Assembly: GCA_963706885.1 (NCBI GenBank)
Contig: CAVPNX010000014.1
Location: 62,001 to 126,000, forward strand
Source: Prado023 sp963706885
GTDB lineage: Bacteria; Actinomycetota; Actinomycetes; S36-B12; CAIYMF01
Length of the DNA: 64,000 bases
Direction: 5' to 3'
Shown one piece after another: positions 16,026-24,923 of this stretch. The translations under genes and the position numbers were made by a program. Each line of letters opens with the position of its first letter. Positions within the stretch are counted from its first letter, which is position 1. The notes under the pieces are model-generated. The model ran no database searches. It was given only the letters and a program-made list of their open reading frames with translations, and was not told the origin of the DNA.

Positions 16026-16944
16026 GGCGCTCGCCCGGCTCCACCCGCACGCCACGGGCCCAGTCCCCGGCCGCCATCAGCTTCTTGCCCTCGGCCTTGA
16101 CCTCCCCGAGGAGCACCGCGTGCGTGGCCGTGCCGACCCAGGCGCTGTTCCTGTGCACCCGGATCCCACCGGCCGGCAGGTCGACGACCTCGGGTGCGGG
16201 CTGCACCGGGCCGAGCTTGATCCGCTCGCCCCGGAACTCGCTCCACGCCCCCGGCGCGGGCGTACAGCCGCGGATCAGCCGGTCGACGCGCATCGCCGGA
16301 TCGGTCCAGACCACCCGGGCGTCCTCGACGCGGATCTTGGGCGCCAGGCTCACGTCGTCACCGGACTGCGGCACCGCGACCAGCGCACCGGCCTCGAGCC
16401 CGTCGAGGGTTGCCACCAGGAGCCCTGCGCCGGACACCGCCAGGCGGCCCAGGACGTCGCCGGCCGTGTCGGTGGGCCGGATCTCGTCGGTGACGACCCC
16501 GAACACCGGCCCAGTGTCCAGGCCCTGCTCCAGCCGGAAGGTGCTCGCCCCGGTGATCTGGTCACCGGCCATGATCGCGTGCTGCACAGGCGCGGCCCCA
16601 CGCCACGCCGGGAGCAACGAGAAGTGCAGGTTGATCCAGCCCTGTGGGGGGATGGCCAGCGCGGCCGGTGGGATGAGCCCGCCGTAGGCGACGATCGGGG
16701 CGGCGTCGGGGGCGATCTGGGCCAGCCTCTCCAGGAACTCCGGGTCGCCGGCCCGAGGCGGGCGCAGGAGTTCGATGTCCTCGGCCAGGGCGATCTCCGC
16801 GACCGGGGAGGGCATCAGGCGACGGCCCCGGCCTGCGGGTGCGTCCGGTCGGGTGAGGACAGCCACGACCTCGTGCGGCGAGGCCAGGATCGCCAGCAGC
16901 GCGGGCACCGCCGCCTGCGGGGTACCCGCGAACAGGACCCGCAT
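16018..16944 (-). CDS. fmt: Methionyl-tRNA formyltransferase
   Basis: The product is 308 residues. The formyltransferase domain starts MRVLFAGTPQAAVPALLAIL and has NLHFSLLPAWRGAAPVQHAI, the conserved HxSLLPxxRGxxP folate/catalytic box. GLDTGPVF follows, then a C-terminal OB-like domain (EDARVVW, RGCTPAPGAWSEF). It transfers formyl from 10-formyl-THF to initiator Met-tRNA. The ATG at 16944 overlaps the def stop (TGATG), pairing the formylase with the deformylase. Confidence 0.97.
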   Translation of the reverse strand: MRVLFAGTPQAAVPALLAILASPHEVVAVLTRPDAPAGRGRRLMPSPVAEIALAEDIELLRPPRAGDPEFLERLAQIAPDAAPIVAYGGLIPPAALAIPPQGWINLHFSLLPAWRGAAPVQHAIMAGDQITGASTFRLEQGLDTGPVFGVVTDEIRPTDTAGDVLGRLAVSGAGLLVATLDGLEAGALVAVPQSGDDVSLAPKIRVEDARVVWTDPAMRVDRLIRGCTPAPGAWSEFRGERIKLGPVQPAPEVVDLPAGGIRVHRNSAWVGTATHAVLLGEVKAEGKKLMAAGDWARGVRVEPGERLG

Positions 16945-17489
16945 CAGCCCAGGCCCGGGCGCAGCGAGTGCGGGCTGAACCGCACCACCGGGGCCGGGGC
17001 GCCGAACCACTCGGACTCCCGGATCTCCTTCATCGCCGCCTTGCGCGCTGCCGTGTCCAGCCGGTCGATGAACAGGATCCCGTCGAGGTGGTCGGTCTCG
17101 TGCTGCACGCAGCGCGCGAGCAGCTCCGAGCCCTCGATGGTGACCGGCTCCCCGTGCATGTTCATGCCCTTGGCGACGACGCGCAGGGCCCGTATGGTGT
17201 CGAACGTCAGGCCGGGCAGGGACAGGCAGCCCTCCTCGCCGAGCTCCTCCTCGTCGGACAGGTCGAGGCTCGGGTTGATCAGGTGGCCGACGACGTCGTC
17301 GACCCAGTAGGTGAAGACCCGCAGGGAGACCCCGATCTGCGGGGCGGCCAGACCGACCCCGGGGGCGTCCATCATCGTGTCCGTCAGGTCGGCCACCAGG
17401 GTGCGCAACTCCTTGTCGAACGTCTCGACCGGGGCCGCGGGCGTGCGCAGGATGGGGTCGCCGAACAGTCGGATGGGTTGCAGCGGCAT
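16944..17489 (-). CDS. def: Peptide deformylase
   Basis: The product is 181 residues from ATG 17489 (MPLQPIRLFGDPILRTPA); a GTG six bases upstream is also in frame. All three motifs are present: GVGLAAPQIG, EGCLSLP (metal-ligand Cys) and QHETDHLDG (two His ligands and catalytic Glu). It removes N-formyl groups from nascent proteins. It is followed without gap by fmt. Confidence 0.97.
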   Translation of the reverse strand: MPLQPIRLFGDPILRTPAAPVETFDKELRTLVADLTDTMMDAPGVGLAAPQIGVSLRVFTYWVDDVVGHLINPSLDLSDEEELGEEGCLSLPGLTFDTIRALRVVAKGMNMHGEPVTIEGSELLARCVQHETDHLDGILFIDRLDTAARKAAMKEIRESEWFGAPAPVVRFSPHSLRPGLG

Positions 17490-17509
17490 GCCCACATTCT
17501 ACGGGCGGA

Positions 17510-19517
17510 TCACCTCAGCGTCACCGGATCCATCCGCACCGAGACCATCGGTGACTTCCTGGCACTGCGCACGGCCTGCAGCCGGTGCACTGCTGCGCTC
17601 AGGTGTGGGCCGTCGGCGACGGATACTGCGACGAGCCACGTCACGGTGCCGTCGGTGCCGGGCAGCGGACCGGAGCGCCGCAGGACCCGGTCGCCGAGCT
17701 CCTCGGCCAGGGCGTCGGCGACCTCGAGCGCCGGCAGCGCGGCGCCCGTGAGCTGTGCGATGCGCACCGCCGGGGGCAGGTGCAGCGCGGCCCGCTCGGC
17801 AAGCTCCCGCTCGGCGTACCCGTGCGCGTCCCAGCGGACCAGTGCCTGCACCTCGCGCATGTCGGGCTCCCCGACGACCAGGACCCGGCCCCCGTCCGCA
17901 GCCGGGCGGACCAGCGCCGCTGCGGCGAACCAGCGGCGCAGCACCTCCTCGGCCACGCGCAGGCCGGGCCGGGACAGGGCGGCCGCCGCATCGAGCACCA
18001 CGAGCGCGCCGTACCCGTCCGGGCCGGGATCGGGTTCGGCACCGGGTGTGGCCACGACCAGGACGTGGGGCCCGGGCAGCGCGCGGACGTGCTCCTGGCC
18101 CGAGGACGTGACCACCTGGACCCCCGGCAGGGCGCGGCCGAACTCCTCGGCGGTCCGCCGGACACCCACGACCACCGCGCGGACCACCTGCCCGGCGCAC
18201 ACCGGGCACCGCCAGTCCCGAACAGGGCCATGGGCCCGGCAGGAGGGCTGTCGATCCGGCCCCTGGGCCTGCATGGGCCGGGCGCACTGCGGGCAGGCCA
18301 CCGGCTCCCGGCAGGACTGGCACGCGAGCATCGGCAGGTAGCCGGCCCGCGGGACGCTCACCAGGACCGGTCCGAGAGCCACCGCGGCGCGCAGGATCTC
18401 GATCGCCACGGAGGGGATCCGCGATCCGGAGCGCGCCGGGTCGGCGGCGAGGTCGGCGGCGACCTGGACGCGCGGCATCCGCGCGCGCAGGACCGGTCGC
18501 GCCACCTCGATCGACGCCAGCCACCCCGAGGCGGCCATGCGGGCACCCTCCAGCGTCACCGAGGAGCCTCCGAGCACCAGGGACGTGTCGGTCGCAGCAC
18601 TGCGCAGCGCTGCGACCTCCCGGGCGTGCCAACCCGGTGCCATCGGCTCGGCCAGCGACTCGTCCCCGTCATCCCAGACGACGATCGCCCCGAGGTCGAC
18701 CACGGGGGCGAACACCGCCGCGCGGGTGCCGACCACGACCCGCGCCGCGCCGCCGAGCACGGTCAGGAACGCGCGGTAGCGGGCCTCGGGCCCGGACTCG
18801 GCGACGAGTCGGACGCAACCGACCCCCTGCTCGCCGAGCGCCTTCGTGACGCGGTCCACCTCGGCCGCGTCGGGGACCACGACGAGGACCCCCCGGCCGC
18901 GTGCGGTCACCGCACGGGCCAGCTCGGCGATGCGGGCCCCGACCTGCTCGCCGGGGGCCGACAGCCACAGAGCGCGCATCGGGACCGGCCCCCCGATCCC
19001 GCCGACCAGCTCGGCGCCACCGCGGTAGGCCGCCCAGGCCGAGGGATCCACCGGGTCCAGCTGTTGGCCGCCGCCGCCCGGCGGAACCGCGGGCCGGGAC
19101 TCCACCCGGGCGTGCCGGGGTGGCACCGCGAAGCGCAGGACGTCGGCCAGGGTCCCGGCGTAGCGGTCGGCCACCGCCCGGCACAGGTCGGCGATCTCCG
19201 GCGTCAGGACCGGCGGACCGTGCACGGAGCTCAGTGGCTGCAGCTCACGCTCTGAGGTGTCGACCCGCTCCAGGATGAATCCGTCCACCAGCCTGCCCGC
19301 CAGGCGCACACGCACCCGGACACCGGGCTGTGCGGCCGCCGAGAGCTTCTCCGGAACCTCGTAGTCGAAGACGCGGTCCAGGTGTGGAACCGGGGTCAGG
19401 AGCGCAACCCGGGCCACCGGGAGCAGCTCGGCCGAGGGGTGGCGGACGCGGGCCCGCCGCGCCCGCATCGGCGCCGGTCGGCTCCTCGGGGAGCAGCGGG
19501 ATCTGGCCCTGCGTCAT
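17510..19517 (-). CDS. priA: PriA-like primosomal protein N', ATPase-inactive actinobacterial form (one +1 frameshift near 19465)
   Basis: ATG 19517 overlaps the preceding GNAT stop (ATGA). The first 18 or so residues (MTQGQIPLLPEEPTGADA) are joined to the main frame (ELLPVARVALLTPVPHLDRVFDYEVPEKL, the 3'-DNA-end-binding domain) after dropping one base in the GC run near 19465. The restored length is about 668. Where active PriA has a GxGKT Walker A, this protein reads LSAPGEQVGARI, so ATP binding is lost, as generally seen in actinobacterial PriA. The zinc-binding cysteine pairs are present (LACQSCREPVACPQC, DWRCPVCAG). Replication-restart scaffold rather than helicase. Confidence 0.88.
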
Positions 19518-20434
19518 GGTGTGCTGACCCCGGCCCCCAGCGGGATCGCCCAGTGCGTGAACGATCGGGTCACCCCCATCCCGAGCCGCTGGTAGAACGG
19601 CAGTGCGCCGGTGTTCGAGTCGGTGGACAGGCACGTGGCCCGTCGGCCCCGGGCGTGTGAGAGGACGAATGCCCGGCGCATCAGCGCACTGCCGATCCCA
19701 CGGCCGCGCTCCTGCGGGTGCGTGGCCAGCTTGTCGACCCACAGCTCATGGCCGTCGTCGATCAGGAAGGCGGCACCGACGATCCGGCCGTCGGGACCGA
19801 CGGCGACCTGCAACTGGTCGGAGGTGAATCCCTCCCTCCGGGTGACCATCGCCTGCCAGGTGGCCAGCGTTGAGGGCGGCCGGTCGGGCCACTCGCTGAA
19901 GGCCAGCTCCATGGTCTCGAGGGCCGCCAGCTCGTCAGCAGGCCGCGACTCGCGCAGCACGACCCCAGCCACCTCGCTCGGGTGCGGCGGAACCGCTGCG
20001 TCGTGGTCGAGCCGGAGGATCCACGCGGTACGTACTGGCAGCGCACCGGCGGACTGCATCAGGGCGATGGCGTCGCCGCGGGCGTCGTCGATGGTCTGGC
20101 CGATCCGATCGGCGCCCAGCTCCCACGCGCGGTGCACCGACCACTCCACCAGCGCCCGACCCAGGCCGAGGCCCCGCTGGTCCGGATGCACGTCTGCCCA
20201 ACGGGTCCGCCGGCGCAGGATCAGGGCCCACGCCGACAGGGAACCCCCCGGACCGCGCACGACCAGGGCGTCACGCGCCCGGTCCGCCCCCACGAGGTCG
20301 CCGATCAGGTCGGCGCGCTCGTACATCGCCTCACCGGAGTCGTGGAGCTCACAACCCCGCACGAGGGCGACCACGGCGTCGACGTCCCCATCTGCCAGCG
20401 GATCCGCGGTGAACCCCGCTGGCAGGTCGATCAC
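19514..20434 (-). CDS. Tandem GNAT-domain N-acetyltransferase
   Basis: The product is 306 residues with two GNAT repeats. In the first the acetyl-CoA loop is HPDQRGLGLGRALVEW at about residues 82-97. In the second it is HPQERGRGIGSALMRRAF at about 239-256, preceded by LWVDKLAT. Double-GNAT architecture is typical of MshD-like and aminoglycoside-acetyltransferase-like proteins, but the rest is too divergent for a name. Its GTG overlaps the metK stop and its stop overlaps priA, so it is embedded in the operon. Confidence 0.88.
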   Translation of the reverse strand: MIDLPAGFTADPLADGDVDAVVALVRGCELHDSGEAMYERADLIGDLVGADRARDALVVRGPGGSLSAWALILRRRTRWADVHPDQRGLGLGRALVEWSVHRAWELGADRIGQTIDDARGDAIALMQSAGALPVRTAWILRLDHDAAVPPHPSEVAGVVLRESRPADELAALETMELAFSEWPDRPPSTLATWQAMVTRREGFTSDQLQVAVGPDGRIVGAAFLIDDGHELWVDKLATHPQERGRGIGSALMRRAFVLSHARGRRATCLSTDSNTGALPFYQRLGMGVTRSFTHWAIPLGAGVSTP

Positions 20435-21645
20435 AGGCCCGCGGCAGCCCGCAGGTCGTCGACGCGGTCGAGGCGCTCCCAGGTGAAGGTCGAGTCACCG
20501 GCGGACTCACGGCCGAAGTGGCCGTAGGCCGCGGTGGGACGGTACTTCACGACCGAGGTGTCCAGCAGCTGCAGGTCGCGGATGATCGCACCGGGTCGCA
20601 GGTCGAACACCTCGAGGACGGCCCCCTGGATCGCCACATCGGGCAGGACCCCGGTGCCGAAGGTCTCCACGAACACCCCGACCGGGTGCGCCTTGCCGAT
20701 CGCGTAGGCCACCTGGACCTCGCACCGGGTCGCAAGCCCGGCAGCCACCACGTTCTTGGCCACCCACCGCATCGCGTAGGCCGCCGAGCGGTCCACCTTC
20801 GACGGGTCCTTGCCGGAGAACGCCCCACCCCCGTGCCGGGCGAAGCCGCCATAGGTGTCGACGATGATCTTGCGGCCCGTCAGGCCCGCATCGCCCATGG
20901 GGCCGCCGGTGACGAACCGACCCGTGGGGTTCACGAGCAGCCGCACGCCGGAGGTGTCCAGGTCGAGCCCGGAGAGGACCGGCTCCACGACGAACTTGCG
21001 GATCTCCGGGGCGAGCTGGGCCTCGAGGTCCACCTCCTCGGCGTGCTGGGAGCTCACGACGATCGTGTCCAGGCTGACCGCCTGCGTGCCCTCGTACCCG
21101 ATGGTCACCTGGGTCTTGCCATCCGGGCGCAGGTAGGGCAGCTGGCCCGACTTGCGCACGGCGGTCAGCTGCTCGGCGAGCTGGTGGGCCAGGTGGATGG
21201 GCAGCGGCATGAGCTCGGGGGTGTCGGTGCAGGCGAACCCGAACATGAGGCCCTGGTCGCCGGCCCCCTGGCGGTCCAGCGCGTCACCGGAACCCTCGAC
21301 GCGCTCCTCGAAGGCGTCGTCCACGCCCTGGGCGATGTCCGGGGACTGCCGACCGATGGAGACCTGCACGCCGCAGGACTCGCCGTCGAAGCCCTTCTCG
21401 GAGTGGTCGTAGCCGATCTCCAGCACGACGGTGCGGATGATGTCCATCACCTCGGCGTAGCCCTCGGTGGTGACCTCGCCGGCGACATGCACCTGGCCGG
21501 TGGTGAGCAGGGTCTCGACCGCGACGCGGGACCGGGGGTCCTGGCGCAGGAGGTCGTCGAGGATGGCGTCGCTGATCTGGTCGGCCATCTTGTCGGGGTG
21601 TCCCTCGGTGACGGACTCCGAGGTGAACAGACGTGTCGTGGTCAT
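20431..21645 (-). CDS. metK: S-adenosylmethionine synthetase
   Basis: The product is 404 residues. It starts MTTTRLFTSESVTEGHPDKMADQISDAILD (His in EGHPDK, Asp ligand). The signature GAGDQGLMFGFACTDT and the phosphate-binding P-loop GGGAFSGKDPSKVDRSAAYAMRW are intact. It makes SAM from ATP and methionine. A TAGGAT -10-like box (21703-21708) sits over the coaBC stop, leaving about 50 nt of leader, too short for a SAM riboswitch. metK may therefore have its own promoter inside the operon. Confidence 0.98.
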   Translation of the reverse strand: MTTTRLFTSESVTEGHPDKMADQISDAILDDLLRQDPRSRVAVETLLTTGQVHVAGEVTTEGYAEVMDIIRTVVLEIGYDHSEKGFDGESCGVQVSIGRQSPDIAQGVDDAFEERVEGSGDALDRQGAGDQGLMFGFACTDTPELMPLPIHLAHQLAEQLTAVRKSGQLPYLRPDGKTQVTIGYEGTQAVSLDTIVVSSQHAEEVDLEAQLAPEIRKFVVEPVLSGLDLDTSGVRLLVNPTGRFVTGGPMGDAGLTGRKIIVDTYGGFARHGGGAFSGKDPSKVDRSAAYAMRWVAKNVVAAGLATRCEVQVAYAIGKAHPVGVFVETFGTGVLPDVAIQGAVLEVFDLRPGAIIRDLQLLDTSVVKYRPTAAYGHFGRESAGDSTFTWERLDRVDDLRAAAGL

Positions 21646-21705
21646 TGAGCAGGCCCTTCTGAGGGTTTGATCGGGCACCTGCGGCCCGGCGTACGGGATC
21701 AGATC

Positions 21706-22950
21706 CTACGGTGCCTGAGCGCCGAGTCCGACCACGCGGTCCCAGACGGCGTGTGCCACCTGCGCCTTCGTGCCGGCGTGCGGGCCGTCGACGGCCCCGT
21801 CGGGGGTGAGCAGGTGGACCACGTTGTCCGGCCGGCCGAAGACCGACCCACCCGACACGTCGTTGAGCACCAGGAGGTCCACGCCCTTGCGCTCGAGCTT
21901 GGCCCGGGCATGCGCCAGCGGATCGCCCTGGGCGTCGCCGGTCTCGGCGGCGAACCCGACGAGCACGGTGTGCCCGGGCAGCGTCCCGGCCGTACGGGCG
22001 TCGACGAGCCCGGCCAGGATGTCGGGGTTGGCAACCAGGGCGATCGACTCCGGTGCGGACCCGGCAGCCGAGTCCTTCTTGATCTTGTCCGGGGCGACAT
22101 CGGCGGGGCGGAAATCGGCCACGGCTGCGGCCATCACGACGACATCGGCCCCCACGGCGGCGTCCATGACCGCCTGCTGAAGCTCCAGGGCGCTGCCAGC
22201 ACGCACGATCGTGCAACCCGCGGGATCCGGCAGCTCGACGTTCGCGCTGACCAGCGTCACCGAGGCCCCGCGGGCGGCGGCGGTGGTGGCCAGGGCGTAG
22301 CCCTGCAGGCCGCTGGAGCGGTTGCCCAGGAACCTCACGGGGTCCAGCGCCTCACGGGTCCCGCCGGCGCTGATCACGACCTGGAGCCCGGCCAGGTCAC
22401 GGGCCCCCCCGGTGTGCAGCACGGCGCCGACCGCGGCGGCGATCGCCTCCGGCTCGGGCATCCGACCGGGACCGGTGTCGGCACCCGTGAGCCGGCCCAC
22501 GGCGGGGTCCAGCACGATCACGCCGCGCTCGCGCAGGGTGGCGACATTGGCCCGGGTCGCTGGGTGCAGCCACATCTCGGTGTGCATGGCCGGCACCATC
22601 ACGACCGGGCAGGTGGCGGTCAGCAGGGTGGCTGCGAGCAGGTCGTCGGCCCGGCCAGTGGCCGCACGCGACAGCAGGTCCGCGGTGGCCGGGGCCACCA
22701 CGACCACGTCAGCGGACTTGCCCAGGCGGACGTGCTCCACGCCCTCGACGTCATCCCAGACCGTGGTGTGCACGGGGTGCCCGGAGAGGGCGGCCCACGT
22801 GGCCGATCCGACGAACTTCAGCGCCGACTCGGTCGGCACCACGCGCACGTCGTGCCCGGACTCGGTGAGCAGGCGCAGCAGGTGGGCCGACTTGTAGGCC
22901 GCGATCCCGCCCGCGACGCCGAGGATGACGTGCGCAGGCGCGCTCGTCAG
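21706..22950 (-). CDS. coaBC: Bifunctional phosphopantothenoylcysteine decarboxylase / phosphopantothenate-cysteine ligase
   Basis: The product is about 414 residues. The N-terminal CoaC flavoprotein domain has LGVAGGIAAYKSAHLLRLL and the catalytic His and substrate residues around HVRLGKSADVVVVAPATAD and PAMHTEMW. The C-terminal CoaB domain has ISAGGTREALDPVRFLGNRSSG, AAVADFRP and KIKK. Both steps lead to 4'-phosphopantetheine for CoA. No ATG, GTG or TTG lies in frame near the expected start. CTG 22950, overlapping the rpoZ stop as CTGA, is the best position: either a rare start or a base error. Confidence 0.9.
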   Translation of the reverse strand: MTSAPAHVILGVAGGIAAYKSAHLLRLLTESGHDVRVVPTESALKFVGSATWAALSGHPVHTTVWDDVEGVEHVRLGKSADVVVVAPATADLLSRAATGRADDLLAATLLTATCPVVMVPAMHTEMWLHPATRANVATLRERGVIVLDPAVGRLTGADTGPGRMPEPEAIAAAVGAVLHTGGARDLAGLQVVISAGGTREALDPVRFLGNRSSGLQGYALATTAAARGASVTLVSANVELPDPAGCTIVRAGSALELQQAVMDAAVGADVVVMAAAVADFRPADVAPDKIKKDSAAGSAPESIALVANPDILAGLVDARTAGTLPGHTVLVGFAAETGDAQGDPLAHARAKLERKGVDLLVLNDVSGGSVFGRPDNVVHLLTPDGAVDGPHAGTKAQVAHAVWDRVVGLGAQAP

Positions 22951-23228
22951 AGGGACTCCTCGACAGGCTCCTCGATGGGCTCCACCGAGAGCAGGCCCTC
23001 GTTGATCTCGCGCAGGGCGATCGACAGCGGCTTCTCCTGCGGGTGGGTCTCCACCAGCGGGCCGACGTACTCCAGCAGGCCCTCGCCGAGCTGGGAGTAG
23101 TAGGCGTTGATCTGGCGCGCACGCTTGGCGGCCTCGATGACCAGCGAGTACTTCGAGTGGGTCGTGGTCAGAAGCTCGTCGATGGGCGGATGGGTGATGC
23201 CCTCGGGGCGGATGCTGGTGCCGGACAC
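22947..23228 (-). CDS. rpoZ: DNA-directed RNA polymerase omega subunit
   Basis: The product is 93 residues from GTG 23228, chosen because an AGGAGGG SD lies 6 nt upstream; an ATG ten codons earlier would overlap that SD. It contains the omega core GITHPPIDELL, KYSLVIEAAKRARQINAYY and EKPLSIALREINEGLL. It stabilises beta-prime during RNA polymerase assembly. An acidic tail (EPIEEPVEESL) is present as in other actinobacteria. Confidence 0.97.
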   Translation of the reverse strand: MSGTSIRPEGITHPPIDELLTTTHSKYSLVIEAAKRARQINAYYSQLGEGLLEYVGPLVETHPQEKPLSIALREINEGLLSVEPIEEPVEESL

Positions 23229-23321
23229 GGCGAACCCTCCTGTGGGGAACTGGATCACGTCGGGCGGAAGGCGCCGGCGGTGAGCCTCTCAGGCCGGGTG
23301 GCCCGGATCTGCGAGCGAAGT

Positions 23322-23853
23322 CTACCAACTCCCGGGCGGCCCGGACCACATCGTCGTTGACGACCACGGCGTCGAACTCCGCGGCAGCCGCCATCTCCTC
23401 CCGGGCGCGCGCCAGCCGGCGCGTGATGGCGGCCTCGTCCTCGGTGGCCCGGCCGCGCAGGCGGGCCTCCAGGTCGGCGAAGCTGGGCGGGGTCAGGAAC
23501 ACGGTCAGGGCCTCGGGCATCGCCGCCCGGACCTGGCGTGCGCCCTGCAGCTCGATCTCGAGCAGCACCGACTCGCCGGACGCCAGGCGCGCCTCGACCG
23601 GCTCACGGGGCGTGCCGTACCGGTTGCCGGCGAACTGCGCCCACTCCAGGAACCCGCCCTCGGCGACCGCTCGGGTGAACCGGTCCTCGGTCCAGAAGTG
23701 GTACGAGGCCCCGTCGACCTCCCCGGGCCGGGGCGCGCGGGTGGTGGCCGAGACCGAGATCCACAGGTCGGGCAGCATCCGGCGCAGCTCGGTGACGACG
23801 GTGCCCTTGCCCACCCCACTGGGTCCGGTCAGGACCACCAGCCGTCCGCGCAT
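23322..23853 (-). CDS. gmk: Guanylate kinase (probable +1 insertion just before the stop)
   Basis: Start ATG 23853. It begins MRGRLVVLTGPSGVGKGTVV (P-loop GPSGVGKG). The GMP-binding elements are SVSATTRAPRPGEVDGASYHF, GGFLEWAQFAGNRYGTP and EIELQGARQV, followed by the R-rich lid LRGRATEDEAAITRRL. As written the frame runs on into coaBC. Removing one G before TAG (23324-23322) ends the protein at ...VVRAAREL, about 176 residues, the expected family end. It phosphorylates GMP to GDP. Its ATG overlaps the mihF stop. Confidence 0.94.
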
Positions 23854-24219
23854 CACGCGGCAGTCCCCGGGTATCGCGTTGCGATCAGGTGGGTGATCTC
23901 CTCGACCTGGCGGGGCCCCAGCCCACCGACCCGGCGGTTGGCAGCGATGCCGATGTCCTCCATGATGTCCGCGGCGCGGACCGGACCGATCCCTCGGAAG
24001 CTGGACAGCAGCTCGACGACCTTCATCCGCGCCAGGATCCGTCCGCGCTCGTCGGTGCCCTGCCCGTCGCGCAGGACGTCGGCGACCTGGACGCTGCCGT
24101 CGGCGAGGCCGACCCGCACCTGGGCGCGCAGCTGGCGGGCGGCGCACGCCCTTGGCCGCGGCCGCGGCTCGCGCCTGCGCGGTCAGCGGCGGCGGGGGTG
24201 GACCGGGCGCGGCGCTCAT
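23853..24219 (-). CDS. mihF: Integration host factor, actinobacterial type (one +1 frameshift near 24150)
   Basis: ATG 24219 gives MSAAPGPPPPPLTAQARAAAAAK. The frame is lost at a GGG triplet (24149-24151). Dropping one G gives an R-Q-L-R-A-Q helix and then VADVLRDGQGTDERGRILARMKVVELLSSFRGIGPVRAADIMEDIGI, ending GGLGPRQVEEITHLIA. The helix-hairpin-helix-like GIGPVRAADIMEDIGIAANRRVGGLG is the actinobacterial IHF DNA-binding motif. The restored length is about 121. A short GTG-started 88-residue version (24119) would lack the conserved N-terminal helix. It organises the nucleoid. Confidence 0.9.
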
Positions 24220-24923
24220 GGGCGCTGGCTCCAGGGACTGCGCCAATCGCCGGGCGGCCGCGGCCGGGTCGGCCGCCGCGGTGATCGGCCGGCCGATCAC
24301 CAGCAGGTCTGCACCAGCCGGCCAGGGCCTGCTTCGGGTGTGGCAACCCGGGACTGGTCGGCCGTCGCACTGCCCTCCCCGGTCGCCGGTCGGACACCGG
24401 GGGTGATCAGCGTCGACCTCGGCGGGGACCACCGCACGGATCGGCCGCCACCTCCTGCGGCGAGCACACGATGGCCCGAGCGCCTGCCGAGACGGCCATC
24501 CGGGCCAGGCGGACCGCCGCGTCGAGCGCCGGGCCCCGCATCCCGACGGCGTCGAGGTCGGCCTCCGACATGGACGTGAGCACCGTCACCGCGGTGATCC
24601 GGGTCCCGGGCAGGGCGTCGGCAGCGGCAGCGACCATGGCCGGGCCGCCGCTGGCGTGCACCGTCAGGTAGTCCGGCGCCAGGGGGGCGATGCTGCGCGC
24701 CGCTCCGGCGACGGTGTTCGGGATGTCGTGCAGCTTCAGGTCCAGGAACATCGCGCATACCGGCGCAACGGCTCGCGACCTCGTCGACGATCCCCGCACC
24801 GTCGCGCAGGAAGGTCTCGAGCCCCACCTTCATGACCGACACGTGGGGGCCAGCTGCCGCGGCCCAGGCCAGGACGGTCGCCCGATCGGGTCCGTCGAGA
24901 GCCAGTGCGATCGGTGCGCTCAT
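24216..24923 (-). pseudogene. pyrF: Orotidine 5'-phosphate decarboxylase, frame broken by about six +1 insertions
   Basis: ATG 24923 overlaps the pyrD stop (ATGA). Read piecewise in the three minus-strand frames, every conserved element is present and in order: IALALDGPDRATVLAW, MFLDLKLHDIPNTVAGAA (catalytic D-K-x-x-D), YLTVHASGG, TAVTVLTS, TLITPGVRPATG and ADLLVIGRPIT. Single extra bases near 24765, 24440, 24414, 24337, 24316 and 24228 account for all breaks. The restored length is about 233, with a stop overlapping the mihF ATG. Because pyrF is essential for UMP synthesis unless bypassed, I favour sequence error over decay. Confidence 0.85.

Noticed and set aside
21646..21705. SAM riboswitch before metK
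   Set aside because: Only about 50-60 nt of leader and no SAM-I/II/IV-like conserved core or paired elements.
21706..24432. One 908-residue protein spanning pyrF end, mihF start, gmk, an rpoZ shadow and coaBC
   Set aside because: An artefact of +1 insertions and missing stops; each segment matches a separate conserved gene with its own start.
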